NCBI GenBank assembly: GCA_964512995.1 | Contig: CAZELM010000046.1 | Location: 1-31,476 of the forward strand | Direction: 5' to 3' | Length of the DNA: 31,476 bases | Source: CAZELM01 sp964512995 | GTDB taxonomy: Bacteria > CSSED10-310 | Shown: positions 16,345 through 24,611 of the stretch, in pieces | Layout of the letters: each line of letters opens with the position of its first letter | Numbering within the stretch: position 1 is the stretch's first letter | The notes under the pieces: model-generated | Told to the model about the DNA's origin: nothing | Databases searched by the model: none | The model's input: only the letters and a program-made list of their open reading frames with translations | Position numbers and translations under genes: made by a program

Positions 16345-17430
16345 ATGAAAAGTAATTCCAGACATCGATCAAACGGACGCAGAGCAATTAGAAGATATCT
16401 TGTGATATTTACGACATCGTTGCTCTGTTTGCTGGCTATGGAAACTGGGCTCAGAGTATTTGAAAAATTCAATCTTTTTGGATTTTGTCCGGGCTTTGGA
16501 CTGAATGAAGTCCTTGCACTCAGTCAGTTGGAACGTCCAGGTCCGGATTGTGATTTTCGAGGATCACTCCGAGGTTTACTGGTGCCCAATTTCGTTCCGG
16601 ATCGGCTCTATAGCCTGAAGCCCAATCTGAACTGCCTATTTCTCGCAAAGAATCTGAGAACCAATTCCTATGGCTCACGCGGTGAAGAAGTGCCAATCCC
16701 ACGATCGGTTGGGTACTATCGGATATTGGGAGTAGGCGACTCGGTGATGTTTGGCTGGGGTGTAGAGGAAGAGGAATGTTATCTCAGCATAGCGGCTCAA
16801 CGAGTGAGCAAAAGACTGAGCAGAGGAATCGAACTGATCAATTTGGGTATTCCCAGTTATGATGCCATTCAGACGTTGTCGACGGGACTTATGGAGGCCA
16901 ACAGATTTTGTCCGGACGTCATTGTGATTGGATTTACTGAAGATGATACGGAACTAGATCCCAAAGCACACGCTGCACTGATCAGAGATAACACATGGTG
17001 GGGAAGCATCCGAATAACAGAATACAGCATACGAAGACTCGTTCGAAGCGGATGGATTCAGAAGGAATGGGTCATGCCGCAGGAAATTCAGATATTGGAA
17101 GGCGAGGCAAGCATCCGGGACAAGCTGGCTGATTTGATCGAATTTTCCAGGACCGAAAAGATCCCTCTCATTGCTGTATTCTATGATGGATGGGATTTCG
17201 AGAAAAAAAATGGAACCCAGCTCATCCGATCGCTCTGTCACACGCTGAATCTGCCGTTCATAGACGCAACTGAAATTCTCCGGAACAGAGCACATGAAAA
17301 GGGTTATATGGATATGAGTCAATTTTGGATCAGAAGGGGCGTTAATCCGGATGTGCATCCCAATGCAGAATCTCATGAACAAATCGGGTATTCCTTATCG
17401 GAATGGTTAATCACTCATAACATGAAATGA
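16345..17430 (+). CDS. Membrane-anchored SGNH/GDSL hydrolase
   Basis: About 361 residues with a short basic N-terminus and one membrane helix (about 18-33). The SGNH blocks are visible: GVGDSVMFGWG with Ser133 (block I), NLGIPSYD (block II, oxyanion Gly), GFTEDDTE in place of the usual Asn-bearing block III, and DVHPNAESH with Asp336 and His338 (block V). The block III Asn is not evident, which may reflect a variant oxyanion site. Enzymes of this type often remove or transfer acetyl groups on surface polysaccharides. The frame is open back to 16141 but that part overlaps the preceding gene in another frame and is not protein-like. ATG 16345 has only a weak GTGGA upstream, so the start is moderately sure. 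Confidence 0.8.
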   Translation: MKSNSRHRSNGRRAIRRYLVIFTTSLLCLLAMETGLRVFEKFNLFGFCPGFGLNEVLALSQLERPGPDCDFRGSLRGLLVPNFVPDRLYSLKPNLNCLFLAKNLRTNSYGSRGEEVPIPRSVGYYRILGVGDSVMFGWGVEEEECYLSIAAQRVSKRLSRGIELINLGIPSYDAIQTLSTGLMEANRFCPDVIVIGFTEDDTELDPKAHAALIRDNTWWGSIRITEYSIRRLVRSGWIQKEWVMPQEIQILEGEASIRDKLADLIEFSRTEKIPLIAVFYDGWDFEKKNGTQLIRSLCHTLNLPFIDATEILRNRAHEKGYMDMSQFWIRRGVNPDVHPNAESHEQIGYSLSEWLITHNMK

Positions 17431-17571
17431 ATAAGTCAACCTTTCATTATGATAGGGTATCTGCTAATGGTGAATTTTCACGCACATAAGAAACTTGCTA
17501 ATTCCTGTCTGTTGTGCTAATAATATTTCTGTAAGTACCATGTGCCATTTATAAACCCAATAGTTTTTTTA
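17431..17571. other. Intergenic stretch before the decayed FGE-like gene
   Basis: An AT-rich 141-bp stretch. TTGCTA near 17494 and AATAAT near 17519 make a weak promoter-like pair, and a T7 run stands directly before the first recognisable codon of the remnant at 17572. Nothing else was recognised. Confidence 0.3.
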
Positions 17572-17991
17572 TGGGAGTATTTCGCACGTGCAGGAACAAC
17601 GACAGCGTTCTCATGTAACGAGACGAATTATACCAGTGGGAATTGCAGTTCTTGCACACCTGGGACGCATCCAGTGCTGGAGCAGCATTCTGTATATTGC
17701 GCGAACGACCCGGGAACGTCACAGGCGGTTGGAAGCAAACTGGCGAATCCATGGGATTGAAAAGATGTACATGGTAATGTATGGGAGTGGTGCTGGGATC
17801 GGTATGGAACGTATCCAACCGGGCCAACGACGGACTACTCGGGACCAACATCCGGTGCATACCGGGTGGAACGGGGCGGCAGTTGGCACAACTACGCACT
17901 GTATTGCCGATCAGCGCTTCGGGCCGGTGAAGGACCGAGTGGCTGGAGTAGTTATCTCGGTTTCCGCTTGGTAAGGATTGCGCCGCAGTAA
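17572..17991 (+). pseudogene. Decayed formylglycine-generating-enzyme (FGE/SUMF1) family gene
   Basis: One plus-strand frame reads WEYFARAGTTTAFSCNETNY, then a Cys-rich segment and KLANPWD; a TGA stop occurs at 17758-17760 and the same frame continues as KDVHGNVWEWCWDRYGTYP, later RGGSWHNYALYCRSALRAG and GFRLVR, ending in TAA at 17989-17991. These are the conserved blocks of the FGE-sulfatase (SUMF1/PvdO/EgtB-like) domain, in which the intact text around the stop would be PWGLYDMHGNVWEW. The block order is right, but the usual start of the domain (YRLPTEAEWEYA) is missing on the left, where a T7 run marks the break. The gene is thus both 5'-truncated and interrupted. Other genes here use TGA as stop, so read-through or selenocysteine is not suggested. 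Confidence 0.8.
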
Positions 17992-18238
17992 ACATGAATC
18001 CCATCGCTTGTTTTTTCTCCGGCCAAACACTAGCAGATTTCCTTTTTACGCGTCGGTGTCTGGATTATTGAGCCGAGAATCAATCGTTTCTTTGCTGAAA
18101 AGGAAAATACCGAACCAATCACCGGAGCGACAACGGATTGGCGGTCATGTCGATCGATCCCCGAGGTAACGTTTATGTCTCCAATATATATGACCGGAAA
18201 AAATAGACGATAATCGGATAGCCAGCCGGAGGAATCTC
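17992..18238 (+). other. Intergenic region with a possible beta-propeller (NHL-like) remnant
   Basis: The frame 18132-18206 reads NGLAVMSIDPRGNVYVSNIY and ends in TAG. This matches the usual 'GIAVDPxGNVYVSD' texture of NHL-type propeller repeats, but it is one short unit without start or partners. Together with the adjacent FGE remnant it suggests a graveyard of secreted-protein genes. Nothing else was recognised up to the ribosome-binding site of the next gene. Confidence 0.3.
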
Positions 18239-18742
18239 ATGAGGCGAGTGTTTATTGCATCCATGCTTCTGTTCGTTCCTGTTGGTTCGACCCATGCAGA
18301 TGAAGAGTTTTCAGCGAATGGCATGGCGATCACCATTTCACCGTTTCATCTCCTGTGTCCGGAACTTCACCTGACTGGGGAGCTGAGATTGACACCCAGG
18401 ATGAGCGTTGCCGCCATGCTGGGAGCGGGTCAGGTAACCGATGAAGGAAAGACATCCGGCATCTGGGAAGCCGGTGGACAATTCCGGTATTACCTGCTCG
18501 GTTCCTTCACGCACGGCTTTATGCTGTGTGTGGATGCCGGCTACGTTGATATCAATAGCGAAATCGAGAACCCCATGACATATCTGGCAGGCGTGCGTGC
18601 GGGAGCCGCTGTCGGATACAAGATTACGATGAAGAGCGGGTTCGTTCTCGAAGCTCAGATCGGACCCGTGCATGTGTGGGGAGATTCAGACAACTCCGAA
18701 TGGCAGACTCTGGAGAATCTCAAGGTCGGCTGGTCATTTTAG
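18239..18742 (+). CDS. Small exported outer-membrane-like beta-barrel protein
   Basis: 167 residues. Residues 1-20 are a signal peptide (MRR, hydrophobic core, cut near THA-DEE). The rest alternates short amphipathic strands and turns (ELHLTGELRLTPRMSVAAMLGAG, GGQFRYYLLG, HGFMLCVDAGYVDI, MTYLAGVRAGAAVGY, GFVLEAQIGPVHVW) and finishes with a strand ending in Phe, KVGWSF. A terminal aromatic residue is the usual signal for outer-membrane barrel insertion. The texture is like DUF3575/porin-like small barrels. Start: GGAGG 6 nt before ATG 18239. Function unknown; the presence of an outer membrane is inferred from it. Confidence 0.75.
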   Translation: MRRVFIASMLLFVPVGSTHADEEFSANGMAITISPFHLLCPELHLTGELRLTPRMSVAAMLGAGQVTDEGKTSGIWEAGGQFRYYLLGSFTHGFMLCVDAGYVDINSEIENPMTYLAGVRAGAAVGYKITMKSGFVLEAQIGPVHVWGDSDNSEWQTLENLKVGWSF

Positions 18743-18776
18743 CGTTCCATCCGAACGTGATCCCCTCCCTTCAGGC

Positions 18777-18827
18777 TTGCGCCCCTCCCGGTGCTTCGGT
18801 ATAATCAGCTCCCGAATAACGGGAGTT
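18777..18827 (+). promoter_or_regulatory. Sigma-70-type promoter with hairpin at the start of the transcript
   Basis: TTGCGC (18777-18782), a 17-nt spacer and a perfect TATAAT (18800-18805) precede the ATP-grasp gene. At the predicted transcription start an inverted repeat CTCCCG/CGGGAG (18809-18814 with 18820-18825, extendable by two outer pairs) could be an operator or a 5'-end hairpin protecting the mRNA. The leader to ATG 18962 is about 150 nt. Confidence 0.6.
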
Positions 18828-18961
18828 GTCTTGCCGATCGATGGCATTCGTCGCGACCCGCACTGCAAACTCCCAGACTGAAAACACACAATCCGAAACG
18901 CCATCCCCACCAATTCTGATTCCATCGGAGTGGTGCTGTCGATCGTGAAAGGAGATCTATC

Positions 18962-20329
18962 ATGTCAATGCTCATTGAAAAGGTCAATGCGGAATTTCGC
19001 CGCATTCTGGAGAAACACCCGAACCCCTATGCCGTCTATACCGAATTGACAAACGGCATGTCCGCCAAAGGATGCACATTCGGGAGCGGTCCGATGCCCT
19101 TGTACGTGAAACCCTACTTCATCGATGGTGCCCGGATGCCGGAGATTCGATGGACAACCGAAGTCCTCATGCGGGTCATGAACAAGATCGTCGATTATTA
19201 TTACCTCGACGACAGCTACAAACCCCTCTTCTATTTATCTCCGGAAGAAACCGAACTGGCGGATGTTCCGGTCGGTTACCACAACCGCGTTCAGATCACC
19301 CGGAACGACGCATTCATGACTCCCGATGAGTTGATCTATATCGAGTTCAATGCCGACAGCCCCGGTGGACCGATGTATTCGGATGTTCAGGGCGATCTGA
19401 TCCAGCAATCCGATGTGTTTGTCGAACTCTGCAAAAAATTCACAATCGGCCGGGATCTCATCATGTGGCAGATTCTCCGAATGCTCATGACCTGTTATCG
19501 GGAGTGGGGCGGCAAGAAGGAATTTCCCAGTATCTGCATCAGTGCCGGACCCGGTGGCGGAACAACGCCGGAGTTTCATGCCATCGTCGCATGGCTCAAA
19601 CGGATGGGATTTCAGGCGGAGTTCTGCGGAACCACCGAATGGACCTATGAAAACGGTGAATTGAGAACCCCATCGGGACTTCAGCCCGATATCATCTACC
19701 GGCGGGGATGGATCGGGGACTGGATTCATCACATGGAAGGCATCAGACCCGTCATCAAAGCGCTCCGTGACCGCAAAGTCTGCATGGTCAACCCACTCTC
19801 CTCGACATTGGCATCGAATAAATCCATATTTGCCGTGCTGCAGAAACCCGAAATCCTGAAGCTGTTTACGCAGGAGGAGCAGGGCGTCATTCAGAAGTAT
19901 CTCCCCTGGACCCGCGTGTTCGAGAAAACGAAAACGGATTTTCATGGCGATATGATCGATCTGCCGGAGTATGTCGGGAAGAACAAGGACCGGTTCGTTC
20001 TGAAGCCCATTGATCAATACGGCGGGAAAGATGTCATCGTGGGATTTGCCGTGGATGACTCCGAATGGGCCGAATGGGTCGATAAAGCCTGCGCACCCAA
20101 AGGCAAATTTGTCGTTCAGGAAGTCGTGACCATCCCCGAAGAAGCACTCCCGGTGTTCCATGGCGAAAAGCTCGCGTTCGAGAGCAAGAAAATCAATGTC
20201 AACTTCTATTGTTACGGCGGGATTTACAGCGGCGGTGTTGTCCGCTCGTCTGACAGCCCGGTGATCAATGTCCACAAAGGTGGCGGAATGACGCCGATCA
20301 TGTTTGTGGATGGGGAGCGTCTCCGGTAA
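18962..20329 (+). CDS. ATP-grasp-like enzyme of unknown substrate
   Basis: 455 residues, no signal peptide. Features suggesting a circularly permuted ATP-grasp or glutathionylspermidine-synthase-like fold are the acidic metal-site texture EFNADSPGGPM (about 127-137), GPGGGTTPEF, a C-terminal FVLKPIDQYGGKDVIVGF (nucleotide-binding Lys and glycine loop, about 342-359) and FVVQEVV (hinge region). It may ligate a carboxylate to an amine using ATP; the substrates are unknown. Start: AAAGGAG about 8 nt before ATG 18962. The gene is read from its own promoter. Its last 32 bp overlap the 3' end of the convergent cytidine deaminase gene. Confidence 0.65.
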   Translation: MSMLIEKVNAEFRRILEKHPNPYAVYTELTNGMSAKGCTFGSGPMPLYVKPYFIDGARMPEIRWTTEVLMRVMNKIVDYYYLDDSYKPLFYLSPEETELADVPVGYHNRVQITRNDAFMTPDELIYIEFNADSPGGPMYSDVQGDLIQQSDVFVELCKKFTIGRDLIMWQILRMLMTCYREWGGKKEFPSICISAGPGGGTTPEFHAIVAWLKRMGFQAEFCGTTEWTYENGELRTPSGLQPDIIYRRGWIGDWIHHMEGIRPVIKALRDRKVCMVNPLSSTLASNKSIFAVLQKPEILKLFTQEEQGVIQKYLPWTRVFEKTKTDFHGDMIDLPEYVGKNKDRFVLKPIDQYGGKDVIVGFAVDDSEWAEWVDKACAPKGKFVVQEVVTIPEEALPVFHGEKLAFESKKINVNFYCYGGIYSGGVVRSSDSPVINVHKGGGMTPIMFVDGERLR

Positions 20330-20732
20330 GCGAAAACGAATAGGGCAGGAGATCCCCGAGTTGAAACTCCTGGATTGTTCCATCTGCCGAAACAATGATG
20401 ACCAATGGATGATTCCCACCTTCAGCCATCACCTGACGGCACGCGCCACACGGCATTGGAGGTGGGAGTTGCGGTGCATACACCGCCACAGCCTGAAATG
20501 CGCTGCTTCCTCCACATCGGGCAGCGAATATCGCCACCCGCTCCGCGCAGATCGTCAACCCATACGAGGCATTCTCGACATTACATCCCTGAAAAATGCA
20601 GCCCTCAACCGTCAGCACGGCCGCGCCGACCCGATAATGGGAATAGGGTGCGTATGCCTGTTGTGCCGCAGATTTCGCGGCCGCAATCAACTGCATCTTC
20701 AGATCCGGTTCCAGTTTCGCTTGAATCGTCAT
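20298..20732 (-). CDS. cdd: Cytidine deaminase
   Basis: 144 residues, the typical length of small tetrameric cytidine deaminases. The catalytic zinc site is complete: ICAERVA (Cys62, Glu64 proton shuttle) and PCGACRQ (Cys95, Cys98), with the substrate-binding NVENASYG segment at 51-58 and YSHYRVGAA near the start. It converts cytidine and deoxycytidine to uridine and deoxyuridine. Start ATG 20732 follows the upstream DHH gene stop by one base (TGA-C-ATG), with AAAGG 8 nt before it, so translation is probably coupled. It is the last gene of the long minus-strand train; deoxyuridine is a substrate for the phosphorylase encoded earlier in the train. Confidence 0.95.
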   Translation of the reverse strand: MTIQAKLEPDLKMQLIAAAKSAAQQAYAPYSHYRVGAAVLTVEGCIFQGCNVENASYGLTICAERVAIFAARCGGSSAFQAVAVYAPQLPPPMPCGACRQVMAEGGNHPLVIIVSADGTIQEFQLGDLLPYSFSLTGDAPHPQT

Positions 20733-20733
20733 G

Positions 20734-21918
20734 TCAATACCTTTCTGCCAGTAATTGAATAAACCGCTTCGCCTCCGCGGGAATGCGCCATAAGATCAGT
20801 GATTTCAGAATGCTCCAGATCGATGGTTGGAGAGTTACGGATGACGCATACCCATGGCCGCTGACTTTATACTTTGTTCCATCATGGGTGACGCCCGGTA
20901 ACAACTCCTTGAAATCGACTGAGTTGTCCATTCCCCGGTAGATGGAATACCGGAAATCCTCCCAGAGGACGATGCAGAAGTCGGCATGGTGCGTTTTACA
21001 GGCCAGGCTGCCGACCATAACTGATGGCCTGGGCTGGTTGATTGCGAACAGCAGTCTTCCGTTTTCATCGCGTGCGATATGTTTGGCGCGGACGTCGATC
21101 ACCAGGAATGATCGGTTCTGGCGGGTGGTCATCTTCGGGTGGCGATAACCAGCGATTTCCTGCGTCAGAGATTCCCGTTGTCGGCCCTCTTTAGCCAGAT
21201 GGTTTTCCATGATCCCGATGGGTTCATCGGCAGCCCAGGACCGCAGGATTTTTTCCGAGAGATCGGGATCTTTCCGCTGGGACAGCTCAGACAAGACCAG
21301 CCGCCAGATCTCATCCCAGTCTTTATCCTCCGGCAGGCTCTTCCGGTTGACGAATCGCAGCAGTTTATCGGCATGGGTATCGGTCATCGGGAGAAGGCTC
21401 CGGACGAGTTCCGCTGCGGTACGGACCGATGGATCGATCGCCAGTGAATGGATCCGTTGCCGGAGCCGATCCTGCAACCCCATCGGCCATTCATGGTGAT
21501 CGTACCAGTGGAGCCGAACCCCCCGCTCCCGTAAATGATCCAACAGGGGAGTCAGGTTCGTTTCCTGTTCCGGTGGAAGCGCAAGATCGGCAATGAAAAT
21601 GCTGTCCCCTGAACCCAGTCCCCGGGATGCCGTATGCAGTGCCTGATCGATGTGTCTGGGACTGGAGAACAACAATCCGGCTTCTGTTCCCAGAAATCGC
21701 AACAGCAATGCACCCGACGTCAATCCGTCAAAATCCGTATGCGTGATGATGAACGAACGGACGAATCGGGTATCCAGCGGGATGAACGGCGTGTTCGACT
21801 CATCCGTTTCGGACGGATCGGCATATTTACCGAGATACCGGTGCAGTTCAGCCAGACTGATCAGAATGAGCCCCAGGATCAGGATCGAACCGGACGATGT
21901 CGCGAACAGGTCCATCAT
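20734..21918 (-). CDS. DHH-family phosphoesterase with N-terminal membrane helix
   Basis: 394 residues. A membrane helix (about 8-24) precedes the DHH core: ITHTDFDGLTSGALL (His60, Asp62, Asp64), FIADLAL (Asp111) and WYDHHEWP (Asp140-His141-His142), all metal ligands of the DHH family. A DHHA1-like region near the end has KVSGHGYASS (about residues 350-360), the glycine-rich substrate loop. Relatives (RecJ, NrnA, NrnB) remove 5'-phosphate nucleotides from single strands or short oligonucleotides. Here it is probably tethered to the membrane and trims short DNA. It sits 3 nt after the nuclease gene and 1 nt before cdd. The exact substrate is not provable from sequence. Confidence 0.88.
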   Translation of the reverse strand: MMDLFATSSGSILILGLILISLAELHRYLGKYADPSETDESNTPFIPLDTRFVRSFIITHTDFDGLTSGALLLRFLGTEAGLLFSSPRHIDQALHTASRGLGSGDSIFIADLALPPEQETNLTPLLDHLRERGVRLHWYDHHEWPMGLQDRLRQRIHSLAIDPSVRTAAELVRSLLPMTDTHADKLLRFVNRKSLPEDKDWDEIWRLVLSELSQRKDPDLSEKILRSWAADEPIGIMENHLAKEGRQRESLTQEIAGYRHPKMTTRQNRSFLVIDVRAKHIARDENGRLLFAINQPRPSVMVGSLACKTHHADFCIVLWEDFRYSIYRGMDNSVDFKELLPGVTHDGTKYKVSGHGYASSVTLQPSIWSILKSLILWRIPAEAKRFIQLLAERY

Positions 21919-21921
21919 CGA

Positions 21922-23574
21922 TTACTCGTCCGTAGCCCCAGACGGCTCAAGATCCGTATCCGTATATTCCATTGTCCGGAGCTTGGGATCGGTTCGGATT
22001 TCCTGTTCCAACGGACACCCCACCAGATGATCGCAACTCAGACAATACTTGTTTTTCGCCGGCGGATACTGGGTCTCGGACCGGATTTTTCGTGTCACCT
22101 CATTGATCCGGTCCAGCATGGCCGGGATATCCCCAGACGTTCGCACGGTTTTCGTCAGTTTATCGTGGGACATCATGAACAATCCCAGTTCCCGGATATC
22201 CAGTTTCATAAACTCCCGGGCCGCCCAATAATAGAGCGTCAACTGAAGGTCCTGATCGACGGATTCCTGGGAGCGGTCCGTTGGTTCCGTCTTGTAATCC
22301 AGCACGATATGGCCGCCGGATGGCAGTTGGTCGATCCGGTCGATGAATCCGGTCATGATGGAGCCGGGACCGACCGGCAGTTCGAAATACGATTCGATAT
22401 ATGCCGCTGGAGCGAATTTTTGATTCTTGACAAATCGGTTGAAATAATCCTGAAGCATCCGGAGCGCTTTCTGTTTATACAATGACTCCTCGTCTTCCGA
22501 CCGGTATCCGATCCGCCAGTTCCGCCATTGTTTTTCCAGAAGACTCAGTAAAAGATCGAGCGACCGTTTCTCCGTCTGATCAGCCGCATAGAAATCTTCC
22601 ATCACGGCATGGATACAACTGCCATAGCTGAAAAATGGCTGGGGTTTGGGGGGGATTCCATCGACATACAGCTTTTTATACGCCAACGGGCATCGTTCAT
22701 ACAGGCTCATTTTGGAATAGGAGAGACGGAGACGTTGTTTATAGGTTTCCCGCGATTCATTGCAGGTTTTCCACGGCAGCGTCTTCCAGCCGGAGCAGTT
22801 TTCCAGGAACTCACAGACACTGCACAACGGTCCTGGATGCGGCGGGAATCCGTCGTTCTGGATGGATGATGCGATGTCAAAAATATCGGCCTCCAGGCGG
22901 TCGAGTTCCATATCGTCGGTGCTGACTTCGATGGTGTCCCCGGTCCGCAGGTAAACCAGTGCCATGCGGGTGACATCGTTTCCGAACTGCTCGATCGCGG
23001 CGGCGGCCTGAATACGTGCGCCCAGGTCGGATTTCAGTTCGGATGCAGTCATCTGCCGGGCGCCAGACTTGAAATCAATGATCCGGATGTGATTGTCGCT
23101 GTGTTTCTCCACCCGGTCGATGCGTGTCCAGACCGTAATCGGGCTGGGATACCATGCCAGGAATATCCCGATGGCCGGCTCGCCACGATATCTCACCACG
23201 CGTGCGTGATTTTGAGTAAACCACTCCCACATCCGATCCGCTGTCTGGCTGGTGGCGGCTCTGAATCGTTCGGATTCGTTCGAATCCGTGTAGTCTCCGG
23301 GATTCCAGGAAGCGAAAAGAGTGTTCCGGAACTCGGTATTATCCGGGAGTTGCGGGTGCTCATCCAGGTGCTTCTGGATTTTCTCCAGGGCTTTGTTCAA
23401 TGCACTGTCGAAAACGAGATTTCCCGTGGAGGTTGTGGTCGTGTTTTTCTGATTGTCGATGTACAGGTATTTGTATTTCCGGGGGCATTGGAGGTAGGTC
23501 CGGAGTTTTCCGGGGCTGGTCTTCAATGGCTCCAGTTTCTTCTTTGATTTGCTTTTGAACAGTTTTTCAAACAT
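21922..23574 (-). CDS. Tandem PD-(D/E)XK nuclease with two Cas4/AddB-like Fe-S clusters
   Basis: 550 residues with two repeated RecB-like nuclease domains. Domain 1 (about 18-262): first Cys30 in LQCPRKYKYLY, Asp153 in RIDRVE, Asp167 and Lys169 in IIDFKS, Gln189, then CSVCEFLENC (Cys251, 254, 260). Domain 2 (about 285-525): Cys295 in YERCPLAYKKLY, His322 in GSCIHAVMEDF, Asp412 in GFIDRID, Asp426 and Lys428 in VLDYKTE, Gln444 and Tyr448, then CLSCDHLVGC (Cys511, 514, 520). One plus three Cys in CX2CX5C spacing is the 4Fe-4S arrangement of Cas4 and AddB. Domain 1 has Phe where the motif-I His is expected, so it may be less active. Start ATG 23574 has GGAGG 9 nt upstream and overlaps the previous gene by 8 bp. 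It probably degrades DNA in the cytoplasm. Confidence 0.88.
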   Translation of the reverse strand: MFEKLFKSKSKKKLEPLKTSPGKLRTYLQCPRKYKYLYIDNQKNTTTTSTGNLVFDSALNKALEKIQKHLDEHPQLPDNTEFRNTLFASWNPGDYTDSNESERFRAATSQTADRMWEWFTQNHARVVRYRGEPAIGIFLAWYPSPITVWTRIDRVEKHSDNHIRIIDFKSGARQMTASELKSDLGARIQAAAAIEQFGNDVTRMALVYLRTGDTIEVSTDDMELDRLEADIFDIASSIQNDGFPPHPGPLCSVCEFLENCSGWKTLPWKTCNESRETYKQRLRLSYSKMSLYERCPLAYKKLYVDGIPPKPQPFFSYGSCIHAVMEDFYAADQTEKRSLDLLLSLLEKQWRNWRIGYRSEDEESLYKQKALRMLQDYFNRFVKNQKFAPAAYIESYFELPVGPGSIMTGFIDRIDQLPSGGHIVLDYKTEPTDRSQESVDQDLQLTLYYWAAREFMKLDIRELGLFMMSHDKLTKTVRTSGDIPAMLDRINEVTRKIRSETQYPPAKNKYCLSCDHLVGCPLEQEIRTDPKLRTMEYTDTDLEPSGATDE

Positions 23575-24607
23575 CTGGAGATGCCTCCGGTTCCGCACTG
23601 GGGAATGGGTAAATGGTGAATGGGTTGCCGATTTCCGGAGCGACTTTGATGCGTTTGCCATTGCAGAGCGTTCGGATGGTGCCGCTCCGATCGGTCCGCA
23701 GGGATTTGATCTTCATTTCTTCGTACAGATTGACAATCGTTGCATCCGGGTGATCGAACTTGTTGTTCAGTCCCAGTGAGAATATAGCCAATCGTGGCAT
23801 GAGATACTCGAGTAACTGACGGGAGGATGATGTCTGGGATCCGTGATGGGGAACTTTCAGAATAGTGGTCCGCAGTTTTTTGCCATAAGCATACAGTTCC
23901 TGTTCGACATTCGTTTCGATATCCCCGGTCAGAAGATATACGACATCGCCATACACCACCCGCAGCACGATGGAATTGTTATTGGGATCTTTGGGACGGT
24001 TTGGCGAATCTTCGGGCCACAAAACCTGTACGAGCATATCTTTGTCCCAGTCCAGGATTTGGGGAGCTGTGATTACCTGATACCGGATTTTTCTTTCGAG
24101 CAGGGCGGTCAGTATCTTCTCATACCCGGCGGTTTCGTAATCCAATCCGGGATCGAGGCATTCTCCGATGGCGAATTTATTGGCGACCGGAAGGATGCCG
24201 CCGATATGATCGGCATGGGGATGCGTCATGACCAGTGTATCGATCCGCTGAATATTTCTGGATTCTAAGAAGGGGATCACCACTTTTTCTCCCGCATCGA
24301 AATCGGAATATTGGCCTTTCCCCGGACCCGCATCGATCAGGATCGTTCGTCCATGGGGCGTTCGCAGGAATATGCTGTCTCCTTCACCGACATCCAGAAA
24401 TGTGACTTCCAGTTCCTTTGTATCGGGTGCTTGGGAATAGGTTGTACCGTGTTGAGATGGATCGGCGGCGTTTGTTCTGCTGCTGTGATAAATAATGCCT
24501 CCCCACACGATTCCACTGACGATCAGAATCGCAATGGTCAATACCCATTCCCGATTCAGCAATCCCGAACGGGAGGGGATAATGGCAACATCTTGATTGG
24601 ATATCAT
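23567..24607 (-). CDS. Membrane-anchored ComEC-type metallo-beta-lactamase protein
   Basis: 346 residues with one N-terminal membrane helix (about 20-41). The rest is the metallo-beta-lactamase domain found at the C-terminus of ComEC/Rec2: LEVTFLDVGEGDSIFL, ILIDAGPG, a full THPHADHIGG motif (residues 128-137), LLTGDIE and VPHHGSQTSSS. All the HxHxDH and downstream Asp/His metal residues are present, so it should be an active phosphodiesterase/nuclease. No competence membrane domain is attached. This is notable because the ComEC in the same train has a degenerate copy. Start ATG 24607 has GGAG 8 nt upstream, 4 nt after the ComEA-like gene stop. Probably acts at the membrane on incoming DNA. 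Confidence 0.88.
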   Translation of the reverse strand: MISNQDVAIIPSRSGLLNREWVLTIAILIVSGIVWGGIIYHSSRTNAADPSQHGTTYSQAPDTKELEVTFLDVGEGDSIFLRTPHGRTILIDAGPGKGQYSDFDAGEKVVIPFLESRNIQRIDTLVMTHPHADHIGGILPVANKFAIGECLDPGLDYETAGYEKILTALLERKIRYQVITAPQILDWDKDMLVQVLWPEDSPNRPKDPNNNSIVLRVVYGDVVYLLTGDIETNVEQELYAYGKKLRTTILKVPHHGSQTSSSRQLLEYLMPRLAIFSLGLNNKFDHPDATIVNLYEEMKIKSLRTDRSGTIRTLCNGKRIKVAPEIGNPFTIYPFPSAEPEASPDV

Positions 24608-24611
24608 ATTT

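Noticed and set aside
17758..17760. TGA in the FGE-like frame as selenocysteine or recoded codon
   Set aside because: No selenocysteine-insertion hairpin or conserved Sec position is known for this site, other genes here end in TGA, and the 5' part of the gene is missing as well.
17588..17974. 128-codon plus-strand open frame over the FGE remnant
   Set aside because: It runs in a different frame from the recognisable FGE blocks and has a basic, non-family-like sequence.
19235..20419. 394-codon minus-strand open frame opposite the ATP-grasp gene
   Set aside because: It is a shadow of a better-supported plus-strand gene with promoter, ribosome-binding site and conserved motifs; it also runs into cdd in another frame.
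21634..22485. 283-codon plus-strand open frame opposite the tandem nuclease
   Set aside because: Arg/Gln-rich antisense shadow of a gene with all nuclease and Fe-S motifs.
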